DNA of 64,000 nucleotides, taken from assembly GCF_000317045.1 (NCBI RefSeq), contig NC_019703.1, positions 2,964,501 to 3,028,500 on the forward strand, written 5' to 3'. Positions 1 through 6,557 of the stretch are shown piece after piece; position 1 is the stretch's first letter; every line of letters begins with the position of its first letter. This DNA comes from Geitlerinema sp. PCC 7407. Its GTDB lineage: Bacteria > Cyanobacteriota > Cyanobacteriia > PCC-7407. The translations under genes were made by a program, and so were the position numbers. The notes beneath the pieces were generated by a model. The model saw only the letters and a list, made by a program, of their open reading frames with translations, was not told the DNA's origin and did no database searches.

Positions 1-491
1 TCGCTAAAGCTCCGGAACCCGGGTCGGCGATCGCCTTTTTGGTTTTTGGTGGATTGACTGGAGTTTCAGCTCTTCAAAAAGCATCAAAAAAACGCCAAAA
101 TTTCAACTAATTTCGAGATTGCAAATAAAAAGCTCAGGCATTAAATCCTGAGCTTTTTATTCTTTATAAATTCATTTGCATTCTAGATTTAATAACTTTT
201 TTGCCAATTCAGTCAATCAAAAATAGAATTTTTCTAAGAGAAATTATTGATTTTTATGGATTAACGAAGTTCGATATTTTCATTTATTCAAGAAAGCATT
301 ATTGAAACTCTCTAAGTTAAATTTGCAACCAAAGAAGCACAAAATCACTAAGCTATCTTTCATTTTTGGCAAAGAACAAAATTAATTAAAATTTGATATC
401 AAAAAACTGCCATTTTGGCCCACAAGCTTTTTAGCGAGTTTCTATAGTATCCCTAGCATGAACTCATTTTTTAAGCTAGGAGTTGTTCATC
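1..491. other. AT-rich upstream region, no gene seen
   Basis: No credible coding frame is visible. The stretch is AT-rich apart from one HIP1-like patch near the start and holds a clear hairpin at 127-158. The last bases carry the ribosome binding site (AGGAG at 478-482) of the RTX gene that follows. A TATAGT at about 452-457 could be a -10 element, but I see no convincing -35 partner. Confidence 0.6.
127..158. terminator. Bidirectional Rho-independent terminator
   Basis: A perfect 12-bp stem (127-138 with 147-158) has an 8-nt loop. The GC core GCTCAGG/CCTGAGC is flanked by A5 and T5, so the hairpin can act on either strand. It probably ends a gene lying left of the window. Confidence 0.85.
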
Positions 492-1583
492 ATGGCTTTA
501 GTCAGAGGTACTTTTAGCGCAGACTTAATCTCTTTAACCAGTGCATTGGCTTCCACAATAGATGCCGATATTATCTACGCAGGGGAAGGCAATGATACGG
601 TTTTTGGTGCTGGCGGCGACGACTTTATTAAAGGCGACAGCGGTAACGATGAGCTGCGCGGAGAAGAAGGCAATGACCAGATCTTTGGCGATCGCGGCCT
701 AGACACGATCTTTGGCGGGAACGGCGACGACCTCGTCGACGGCGGCAGCGATGCGGACTTGCTTTTCGGGGACGCTGGTCTTGACACACTCCTAGGCGGT
801 TCTGGCAATGACACGCTTCTGGGCGGCTCCGGCAATGATCAACTCCTCGGCAGCATCGGCAACGATGTCTCTGTCGGCGAAACTGGGGATGATGAGCTGA
901 TCGACACCAGCGGCAACAACACCCTTGACGGCGGCCTAGGAAATGACAGCTTGACCGCAGGCGGCGGCATCGACGTCCTTGTCGGCGACGGCGTCTACAT
1001 CCCCGGCACCACATTGTTTCAGGGTGGTAACGACAGTCTTTTTGGCGGCAATGGCAACGACAGCCTATACGGCGGCTATGTTGTCATTAACGCCACGACT
1101 GGCTTGCCTCAGAGCTTTTTGGCAGCGAGCGGTAACGACACCCTTGATGGCAGCGGCGGCAACGATCTGGTGGACGGCCAAGACGGCACCGACGTTTTGA
1201 TCGGCGGCAGCGGCAATGACACAGTTGTGGGGGGACGAGGAGCCGATACTGTCCAAGGAGCCGGGGCTACAGGGGACTTTGAAATTGATCTTCTCTACGG
1301 GGATGTGCCGGGTTCGACCACTGGAGCGGGTGCTGATGTCTTCGTGCTGGGCAACAGCACGACGGTTTTCTACGATGCAGCCGGAACCGGGGATTTTGCG
1401 CTGATTGTGGATTTTCAGGCTGGAAGCGACAAGATTCAGCTCAACGGCAGCAATATGATGGCCTACGGGTTTGGCATCAGCGGCACAGAAACACAAATCT
1501 TCTACAACGGCGATTTGATTGGTCGCGTTTTGAACATCACGCCCACTAATCTACTGAATTCTGGATCTATCGTGTTTGCTTAG
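492..1583 (+). CDS. RTX (hemolysin-type calcium-binding repeat) protein
   Basis: This 363-aa acidic protein is made largely of glycine/aspartate nonapeptide repeats of the GGxGxDxUx type, for example GGDD, GEGNDT, GGSGND and GGNGND from about residue 30 to 260. Such repeats form calcium-binding parallel beta-rolls in proteins secreted by type I systems. A repeat-free C-terminal part of about 100 residues, containing DADVFVLG- and DFQAGSDKIQL-like segments, matches the usual RTX C-terminal region that carries the secretion signal. There is no N-terminal signal peptide. I chose ATG at 492 because AGGAG lies 9 nt upstream; a TTG at 483 is also in frame. The likely export route is the C39-dead ABC exporter at 18242-21304, which is an inference from proximity. 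No catalytic domain is visible, so it may be structural or a cell-surface protein. Confidence 0.9.
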   Translation: MALVRGTFSADLISLTSALASTIDADIIYAGEGNDTVFGAGGDDFIKGDSGNDELRGEEGNDQIFGDRGLDTIFGGNGDDLVDGGSDADLLFGDAGLDTLLGGSGNDTLLGGSGNDQLLGSIGNDVSVGETGDDELIDTSGNNTLDGGLGNDSLTAGGGIDVLVGDGVYIPGTTLFQGGNDSLFGGNGNDSLYGGYVVINATTGLPQSFLAASGNDTLDGSGGNDLVDGQDGTDVLIGGSGNDTVVGGRGADTVQGAGATGDFEIDLLYGDVPGSTTGAGADVFVLGNSTTVFYDAAGTGDFALIVDFQAGSDKIQLNGSNMMAYGFGISGTETQIFYNGDLIGRVLNITPTNLLNSGSIVFA

Positions 1584-1613
1584 GTGGATTGGAGCCGGGT
1601 TTCTACAGCCATG

Positions 1614-1640
1614 ATTCCGGTGTAATGCCGGAATTTTTTA
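1614..1640 (+). terminator. Rho-independent terminator after the RTX gene
   Basis: A 7-bp perfect stem ATTCCGG/CCGGAAT (1614-1620 with 1628-1634) has a 7-nt loop and is followed by a run of six T. It sits 30 nt after the RTX stop codon. Confidence 0.85.
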
Positions 1641-1952
1641 TGTTTACCGAAATGCCAGAGTGGCAACATGGTGCGAGAAATTCTTTTTAAGATTTGCTTA
1701 CGCGTTCAGGGCTGATTGAGAAGCGATCGTCTTTTTCAGGATCTCCCAAAAAACTTCTATTTTTAGAACTTTTGAGGGACTTTAAAGGCGATCGCCCTTT
1801 TTTTTCGCAGTTTTTTAGGATTATCTAACCCGCTTGCCAATCTGTTTTTAGATCCCGGTCAGGTAATCCTTAGTCGTTCTGTGACATTCCCTGAGCCGCC
1901 GAGCGAGTTTTTGCCCCCTGCCGTATCACGTTCACTCATCTGAAATATCCGC
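1641..1952. other. Intergenic region before the graspetide precursor
   Basis: No gene is seen. A second terminator-like element at about 1783-1806 pairs AAAGGCGA with TCGCC-CTTT around a HIP1 core and is followed by eight T. The right part should hold the promoter of the peptide gene, but I cannot identify -10/-35 boxes with confidence. Confidence 0.5.
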
Positions 1953-1967
1953 GAGGAGTTCACTGTG

Positions 1968-2288
1968 ATGCACCCTTTTGAATTATTTCCTCAGCAGGCT
2001 TGCCCCGAAGAACTCGACTTTTCTGAAGCCATTTCTGAGGCCGAAGCCGCTCAAGTTGGCGGCGGATTAACCTATTACACGACCCTGGCTTTGGGCGAAG
2101 AGGGGGGCAGTTGCTTCCCAGATCCCATCGACTGGGAACCGCCGAAGCCCACACCTATTTGCCCTGGGCCCGTGAAACCACCGGCCTATCATCCGATCAA
2201 GCCGCCCATTGTGATAGACCCGCCGGAGATGACGACTCTGGCACTGGGCGAGGAAGGCGGCTGCTGGCCCGGTTATGAGCTAGCCTAA
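1968..2288 (+). CDS. Putative graspetide (RiPP) precursor peptide with two TTLALGEEGG cores
   Basis: The 106-aa product has the layout of a RiPP precursor. An acidic helical leader (about residues 13-30, ending AEAAQV) runs into a GGG at 31-33. Two identical blocks TTLALGEEGG follow at residues 38-47 and 89-98. The linker between them (about 51-87) is rich in proline and contains Cys65; Cys also follows each block (49, 99). Omega-ester peptides of the plesiocin group have TTxxxxEE cores in which Thr side chains are esterified to Glu side chains by an ATP-grasp ligase; both blocks fit that pattern exactly (T-T-L-A-L-G-E-E). A RimK-like ATP-grasp gene is convergent 85 bp away. GAGGAG at 1953-1958 supports ATG 1968, with GTG 1965 as the alternative. 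Product class is inference from motif and neighbour; ring pattern is unknown. The GGG could be the C39 cleavage point. Confidence 0.75.
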   Translation: MHPFELFPQQACPEELDFSEAISEAEAAQVGGGLTYYTTLALGEEGGSCFPDPIDWEPPKPTPICPGPVKPPAYHPIKPPIVIDPPEMTTLALGEEGGCWPGYELA

Positions 2289-2323
2289 CGTCCCTTGTTG
2301 AGTCAGCTTTTAAGTCCCGCCTG

Positions 2324-2353
2324 CGGCTTCTCGGTCATCGAGAAGCCGTTTTC
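2324..2353. terminator. Terminator between convergent precursor and ligase genes
   Basis: A perfect 10-bp stem CGGCTTCTCG/CGAGAAGCCG (2324-2333 with 2339-2348) has a 5-nt loop, followed on the + strand by TTTT. It lies 36 nt after the precursor stop and 21 nt from the end of the ATP-grasp gene, so it best serves the + strand peptide gene. Confidence 0.8.
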
Positions 2354-2373
2354 TTGGCGGGGGCGGCAGAAAT

Positions 2374-3276
2374 CTAGCGGGTGAGGGTCTCGACGAGGGC
2401 CTGGGTAATGGGGTAGCCGGTCCGCTGCTCAAAAAACAGAAACATGGGGCTGGGATTGGCTTCTAGGAAGACCCAGTCACCGTCGGGGGGCTGGCGCCAG
2501 TCGATGGCGGTCCAGGTGAGGCCGAGGGCGCGGGCGATCGCAACGCACTGGCGCTGAGCCGCCTCGGGCAGGGCAACGGGAATGAGCTCGGCCTGGGCAT
2601 CTTCGCGAAAGTCGAGGGCAGCAGAGCGAATTTCGGCGGCGTATACCGCATCCTCCACGACGTAGGTCCGGAGGTTGGTGCCGGGGATGTAGGTCTGGAG
2701 GGTGACCGGCGCTAGGCCCAGCACGTGCCGCAGTCGCGCCGCGTCGAGGTGCTCAGGGGTCAACTGGCGAGTGTGGGCACCACCGTAGACCGGCTTGAAA
2801 ATCAGGCGATCGCGCCTTTGGGCGAAGGCCAGGACTTCCTGGGGGTCATTGGTGACGAGGGTCTCGGGAATGGGAATGCCCAGGGCGTGGACCCGCTGGA
2901 GTTGGCGGGGTTTCTCTTTGTGGAAGTCGTAGGCCCGCCAGGAGTTGACCCAGCGAGCGGGACAGGCTCTGATCAGCGATCGCAGCAAGCTGGCGGCGTC
3001 CTGTCTCGCCACAGGCTGGAGGGCTGGGTCTAGCGGCGCAATGGCCGGTTCTCCCAAGCTGCGCCAAAAAACGCTGTGAATGTCTCGCAGAGAAAGGCGA
3101 TCGCCCGACTCAAAGCAAAGGGTGCCCTCAGCCGTCTGAGGACACCAAGACAAGCGCAGCCGCGCGGGAAACTGGGTTGTATCGAGATAGTTGACCGATG
3201 CTCCCGCAGCCCGCAGCGCCTGGCCCATGTGGCGGGCGTGGGCTTCTTCCGGGCATCCCAACACCAAAATTTTCAT
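2374..3276 (-). CDS. RimK-like ATP-grasp ligase, probable graspetide maturase
   Basis: This 300-aa protein has the layout of RimK/MvdD-type ATP-grasp enzymes. A small N-terminal domain starts MKILVLGCPEEAHA. A central lysine-bearing segment (RLIFKPVYGGAHTR) is consistent with the ATP-binding lysine. A C-terminal metal-binding block FLEANPSPMF is followed by FEQRTGYPI. The E-x-N-P-S-P/x-M-F and T-G-x-P-I pattern is typical of ATP-grasp peptide ligases that modify ribosomal peptides. Such enzymes phosphorylate a Glu or Asp side chain and join it to Thr/Ser or Lys. The probable substrate is the TTLALGEEGG peptide encoded convergently at 1968-2288. It is third in a same-strand row after the RTX gene (4094-4954) and the isomerase (3310-4083), starting 33 bp after the latter. 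No good Shine-Dalgarno is visible. A free-standing glutathione-synthase-like ligase is the alternative. Confidence 0.8.
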   Translation of the reverse strand: MKILVLGCPEEAHARHMGQALRAAGASVNYLDTTQFPARLRLSWCPQTAEGTLCFESGDRLSLRDIHSVFWRSLGEPAIAPLDPALQPVARQDAASLLRSLIRACPARWVNSWRAYDFHKEKPRQLQRVHALGIPIPETLVTNDPQEVLAFAQRRDRLIFKPVYGGAHTRQLTPEHLDAARLRHVLGLAPVTLQTYIPGTNLRTYVVEDAVYAAEIRSAALDFREDAQAELIPVALPEAAQRQCVAIARALGLTWTAIDWRQPPDGDWVFLEANPSPMFLFFEQRTGYPITQALVETLTR

Positions 3277-3309
3277 GTTTTACGTTCGAAAAGGGAGTCA
3301 GCGGCGGGC

Positions 3310-4083
3310 TCAGCTTTCGAGGGCGACACCGCTGGCCTCGGGGCGGGGGGTGTGGTGCAGCAGGTAGTTGAGTTCGCCCTTGAGCCATTCCCCAAAGAGG
3401 CGATCGACGATTTCCTTGCGCACCTCGGGCGTGAGCTCTGGCACGATTAGCTCTTCGACCCGCAGCAGATGAAACCCCTGATCAGTTTGGACCGGCCCCG
3501 CAATCTCACCCACGCTCACGCCAAAAATCGCGGCTGCAATATCCGGCTTCAGGCTCCAGCGGTAAATTTTGCCTTCGTAGCCGCACCGGCACCGCCGCGC
3601 CTCATCAATGTCGTAGAGGTGAGCCGCCTCATAAAAACTGATTTCTTCTTCTTCGATTTGATAGAAGATTTCGCGGGCTAGCTCAGCGTAGGGAACGATG
3701 ATCTGATAGAGCATGATGCGCTCGTAGTCGAGGCGATTTTGGGCAAAGTAGGCCTCAGCTTCCGTGTCGTAGAGCGTCTCGGCGAGTTTGCGGGTCAAGA
3801 GGCGATCGCTGATACCAATCTCCCACTCTTCCGGCGTGATCATTTGCTCCGCCAGCCAAGCCAGAGTATCGGCCGCCTTCTCTAGGCGTAGCTCTCGGCG
3901 CAGTCGGTCTGCTTCCTGCTGCACGTCCGTCGGCGAAACAGCCACTCCGCGCTCTTGGGCCGTTTGCAACACTATCTGACGGCAGAGCACCTTCTGATAT
4001 ATCTCCTTGAAACGCATCTCAGTTTTGAGATACTGCAGGATTTCCTCAGCCTCGAGGGAAACGCCCGTCATCATGCCCATCAT
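3310..4083 (-). CDS. Parvulin-type (PpiC/SurA-like) peptidyl-prolyl isomerase
   Basis: This 257-aa protein has a helical N-terminal region (about 1-125) and a PpiC-type rotamase domain (about 130-235). The rotamase part includes an acidic FYEAAHLYD segment, GEIAGPVQTDQGFHLLRV (the conserved G-P-V-x-T-x-x-G-F-H block) and a C-terminal extension rich in helix. No signal peptide or membrane segment is visible, so it is probably cytosolic. ATG 4083 is chosen because GAGG lies a few bases upstream and the start falls 10 bp after the stop of the RTX gene, implying co-transcription. A second protein with a similar layout opens the exporter operon at 21301-22053. Cyanobacterial type I secretion loci often carry such isomerases; a role in keeping export substrates competent is an inference. 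Confidence 0.8.
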   Translation of the reverse strand: MMGMMTGVSLEAEEILQYLKTEMRFKEIYQKVLCRQIVLQTAQERGVAVSPTDVQQEADRLRRELRLEKAADTLAWLAEQMITPEEWEIGISDRLLTRKLAETLYDTEAEAYFAQNRLDYERIMLYQIIVPYAELAREIFYQIEEEEISFYEAAHLYDIDEARRCRCGYEGKIYRWSLKPDIAAAIFGVSVGEIAGPVQTDQGFHLLRVEELIVPELTPEVRKEIVDRLFGEWLKGELNYLLHHTPRPEASGVALES

Positions 4084-4093
4084 CTTTTTCCTC

Positions 4094-4954
4094 TCAGACG
4101 CTTGCGATCGCTCCAAAATCAGCCGGCAAACTAACAAAACTGCTCGCGGTCAGCGTGGAAGCACCCGCTGCATCCACGGTTCCAGAGACCACACCCAGAG
4201 CAGCAGACAGACCATCGACAGCCCCAACCGCGACTCGGGTCGCGTCCGCTAGGCCATCTTGATTGGTGTCGAGCACTTCTAGGGACAGCTCCTCAAAGGT
4301 CAACCCCACCAGACCAATGCGATCGCCCTGAGCCGCATCAAAATCTACAATCACATCTCCTGATTCAGCCAGCGCCAAGTCCGATCGCTGCCAGACAAAG
4401 AGATCGGCCCCTGGACCACCCGTGAGCTGATCCTCTCCTAGGCCGCCCACCAGCAGATCAGAACCTTCGCCACCGATCAGCCGATCGGCTCCCGGACCGC
4501 CGCGCAGATCATCGCCCTCAGCCGTTCCCTCCAAGACTTGATCTCCCTCACCTGCTGAGATCGTCAGGCCAGCCTTAGCCGAGTCCAGGGCAAGGTGGAG
4601 CAGCGTCGGCAGCGTTGGCGAGACCGTCGGAGAGGTTTCGGGAGCAGGGGGCTCAGCCGCAGGCAAATCGTCCGGAGGATCGGCAGGGGCCTTCACCTGG
4701 ACCGTGGCGATCGGCAGCTGCGTCGTCGAGGCGATCGCCGTCCCCGAAGCGCTACTAGAAGTTGCCCCAGGCTTAAAAATTTCATCAAATCGGACAACCG
4801 TTCCCAGAGGAGACGAAGCCGTCGATCGGCTCTGGCCCCCTGCTCCTTGGCTATTGACGTAGGCAGTGGAACTGCTCGAAGCGCGCGTCCCACCCGCTTG
4901 AAAAGCATTTGCACTCATTTGCATGGGGAAATCAGAAAGCTTGAAAATCACCAT
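4094..4954 (-). CDS. RTX-repeat protein with Ser/Thr/Pro-rich N-terminus
   Basis: About 286 aa. The first 120 residues are rich in Ser, Ala, Thr and Pro, with a proline/acid stretch near PADPPDDLPAAEPPAPETSP. Five or six RTX nonapeptides follow at about 135-190 (GEGDQVLEGT, GGPGADRLIGG, GGEGSDLLVGG, GGPGADLFVW). A C-terminal part of about 90 residues resembles other RTX tails, including a phrase similar to DFDAAQGDRIGLVGL. An N-terminal AFQAGG (Gly-Gly at about 21-22) preceded by KLSDF could be a double-glycine leader, but this is weak. The start is ATG 4954 with AGAAGAG upstream; ATGs at codons 11 and 13 are alternatives. It heads a row RTX - isomerase - ATP-grasp. It is probably exported by a type I system; no enzymatic domain is seen. 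Confidence 0.8.
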   Translation of the reverse strand: MVIFKLSDFPMQMSANAFQAGGTRASSSSTAYVNSQGAGGQSRSTASSPLGTVVRFDEIFKPGATSSSASGTAIASTTQLPIATVQVKAPADPPDDLPAAEPPAPETSPTVSPTLPTLLHLALDSAKAGLTISAGEGDQVLEGTAEGDDLRGGPGADRLIGGEGSDLLVGGLGEDQLTGGPGADLFVWQRSDLALAESGDVIVDFDAAQGDRIGLVGLTFEELSLEVLDTNQDGLADATRVAVGAVDGLSAALGVVSGTVDAAGASTLTASSFVSLPADFGAIASV

Positions 4955-5102
4955 CACACATCACTCTTCTAAACAAAGGTTTTCTCAAAGACCATGGCAA
5001 TTAATCTCTCAAAATACACCCGACAAAAAAGCCAATTCAGGCAAAAAAGAAACAAAAAATGCTTTTTAATACACCCTAGTCAATTTAAAAACGCCACAAA
5101 TG

Positions 5103-5152
5103 AATCAATGGAAGTGCCTTGACGTGCCCAATCGCCGCAACTTCCATTGATT
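5103..5152. terminator. Possible terminator, long-looped inverted repeat
   Basis: A perfect 13-bp inverted repeat (5103-5115 with 5140-5152) encloses a 24-nt loop. On the + strand it is followed after three bases by a T tract. It lies downstream of the peptide genes on the minus strand, where the T tract is poorer. The loop is long for a terminator, so confidence is moderate. Confidence 0.45.
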
Positions 5153-5209
5153 TCATTTTTTTGGTTTAGCCAGTCTCGTGATTCTCTTCAGATCACAGAG
5201 CAGTTTCTA

Positions 5210-5518
5210 TCAGCCGGTCAGGGAGATAGACTGAGCAGAAGAGGTCGCAAAACCAGGCTTGGTGTAGGTGAAGGTCAGCGACTCAGCGTGAGCATCATTG
5301 CCATAGGCGAGAGCTTCTGCTTCTGCAAAGGCGCTGATGCCATCCACATAAGACTCTACACAAAAGTCTTTGTAGACTTCCACATTTTCGTAGACTTCAA
5401 TATCAACTTCCTTGTCAATATTAACGTTGATATTGCTGCCGCCACCACCCCAGTAGGTGCCACCAACGACTTTGATATCCGACACAGCTTCCAAATGGCT
5501 CAGATCAGAAATAAGCAT
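5210..5518 (-). CDS. Double-glycine leader peptide, RiPP/bacteriocin-like, copy 1
   Basis: This 102-aa product closely resembles its upstream neighbour (5606-5914) along its whole length, so the two are a recent tandem duplication. The N-terminus MLISDLSHLEAVSDIKVVGG is a leader ending in Gly-Gly, the pattern cut by C39 peptidase exporters. The mature part would start TYWGGGGSN, followed by acidic Val/Asp-rich repeats (NVNIDKEVDIEVYENVEVYKD), a Cys, then an Ala/Glu-rich segment and a Ser/Thr-rich tail. A true start at 5518 is supported by GAGGA about 10 nt upstream; a longer frame to 5590 lacks this support. Likely exporter: the HetC-like protein with intact C39 domain at 11694-14819. No modification enzyme is adjacent, so it may be unmodified. 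Function unknown. Confidence 0.75.
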   Translation of the reverse strand: MLISDLSHLEAVSDIKVVGGTYWGGGGSNINVNIDKEVDIEVYENVEVYKDFCVESYVDGISAFAEAEALAYGNDAHAESLTFTYTKPGFATSSAQSISLTG

Positions 5519-5605
5519 CGATTTTTCCTCTTCTCTTTTTGACGGTTTAGCTTGAGGTTTCACAAAGCAGAAACCCCGTTCAGTAGTCAAGACAGCAATC
5601 TAAAA

Positions 5606-5914
5606 TCAGCCGGTCAGCGAGATAGATTGGGCCGAAGAAGTTGCAAAGTCGTCTTTGGTGTAGGTGAAGGTCAGTGACTCTGCATGGGCGTCATAGCCGT
5701 AGGCGAGAGCTTCTGCTTCTGCGAAGGCGCTGATGCCATCCACATGAGAATCTACGCAGAAGTCTTTGTAAACATTGACATACTCGTCAACATGGATATC
5801 GACTTCCTTGTCAATGTTAACGTCGATATTGCTGCCGCCACCGCTCCAGTAGGTGCCGCCAACAACTTTGACATCCGACAAAGCTTCCAAGTGATTCAGA
5901 TCAGAAATATTCAT
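5606..5914 (-). CDS. Double-glycine leader peptide, RiPP/bacteriocin-like, copy 2
   Basis: This 102-aa paralogue of the 5210-5518 product has leader MNISDLNHLEALSDVKVVGG. It then has TYWSGGGSN, an alternating acidic/valine segment with HVDEYVNVYKD, a single Cys at the same place, and an identical C-terminal SSAQSISLTG. Conservation on both sides of the Gly-Gly suggests that both leader and mature part are under selection. GAAGAGAGAAG precedes the ATG. The two copies are on the same strand, 87 bp apart, and probably form one transcript. Differences concentrate in the acidic stretch. No homologous function is known to me. Confidence 0.75.
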   Translation of the reverse strand: MNISDLNHLEALSDVKVVGGTYWSGGGSNIDVNIDKEVDIHVDEYVNVYKDFCVDSHVDGISAFAEAEALAYGYDAHAESLTFTYTKDDFATSSAQSISLTG

Positions 5915-6077
5915 TGGACTTCTCTCTTCAACGGTTTAGGTTGTGCAACAGCCTTGTTTTAGCTGTTGAATTAAGAATAGAAATAAACCCGTTATTCGTG
6001 TTGCCATTCTGGCACTTTCGACTCTTTTTCAATAACGAAATTTTCAAGATAAAAAGTTCGCCTAGAAAAAGTCCTAA

Positions 6078-6113
6078 AAACAAATGGTTGGGCGATCGCC
6101 CAACCATTTGTTT
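6078..6113 (-). terminator. 36-bp perfect palindrome, HIP1-cored terminator
   Basis: An exact 36-bp palindrome is centred between 6095 and 6096. Its middle is GGGCGATCGCCC, an extended HIP1 site. On the minus strand it is followed by TTTTTAG, so it can terminate the Tyr/Ser-rich peptide gene ending at 6170. Confidence 0.75.
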
Positions 6114-6169
6114 CACAGCTTTATTTCAAAACGTGATGCCAAAATGGCGTACTCTCACGACTTTTTTCC

Positions 6170-6521
6170 TCAGGAATAGCGATAATTGTTCGTCGAGTAG
6201 GACAAATTCACAGATGACCTTCGAGAGCTAAAAGTCCCTGTACTTGTATAGAGCGATGTACTCGTCGATGTCCCCGAGGAAGTGCCCATAGGACTGCGAG
6301 CGTAGGCCGTTGCGTCTGCCGTCGCAGTATTGACTGAGTAGCTACCCGTTTTTGTCGCGTTGGTGTAGGTGCTGGTATCCGCAGTCCCGACATAGCCAAG
6401 GCTATAGGCATCAGCCGTTGCATAGCTATAGTTTGCTCCTGCATCGGTATAAGCATAGGTATAGGAGTAGGCACCACCAGAAACCTTACAGTTTCTGCCC
6501 AGCGCTTCAAGATGAAGTGAC
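6170..6521 (-). pseudogene. 3' part of a double-glycine peptide gene, interrupted in its leader by an IS element
   Basis: The frame reads HLEALGRNCKVSGG, then a long segment rich in Tyr, Ser, Thr and Ala (AYSYTYAYTDAG..., ending STNNYRYS). HLEAL and the Gly-Gly match the leaders of the two tandem peptides at 5210 and 5606, but the expected ISDLx just before HLEAL is missing. Instead the tnpB stop codon at 6528-6530 and an element-end hairpin (6527-6557) lie immediately upstream. An ATG at 6521-6523 exists, but GGAG is only one base from it, so it is probably provided by the element. The missing codons for ISDLA are found at 8322-8336 on the other side of the element. The gene is therefore best read as disrupted, though a short product from the new ATG cannot be excluded. 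Confidence 0.7.
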
Positions 6522-6526
6522 ATACT

Positions 6527-6557
6527 CCTACACCGATACTGACGTATACGGTGCAGG
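6527..6557 (-). repeat. Right-end hairpin of the IS605-type element
   Basis: An imperfect hairpin pairs CCT-A-CACCG-ATAC with GTAT-A-CGGTG-C-AGG around a TGAC loop. It overlaps the last codons of tnpB and lies only a few bases from the inferred element end, matching the subterminal hairpins recognised by Y1 transposases. A TnpB guide RNA, if made, would end here with its guide taken from the flanking peptide gene; that is inference. Confidence 0.6.

Noticed and set aside
6521..6523. ATG at 6523 as the natural start of the Tyr/Ser-rich peptide
   Set aside because: GGAG is only one base from the ATG, the leader would lack ISDL, and the site coincides with the IS element end.
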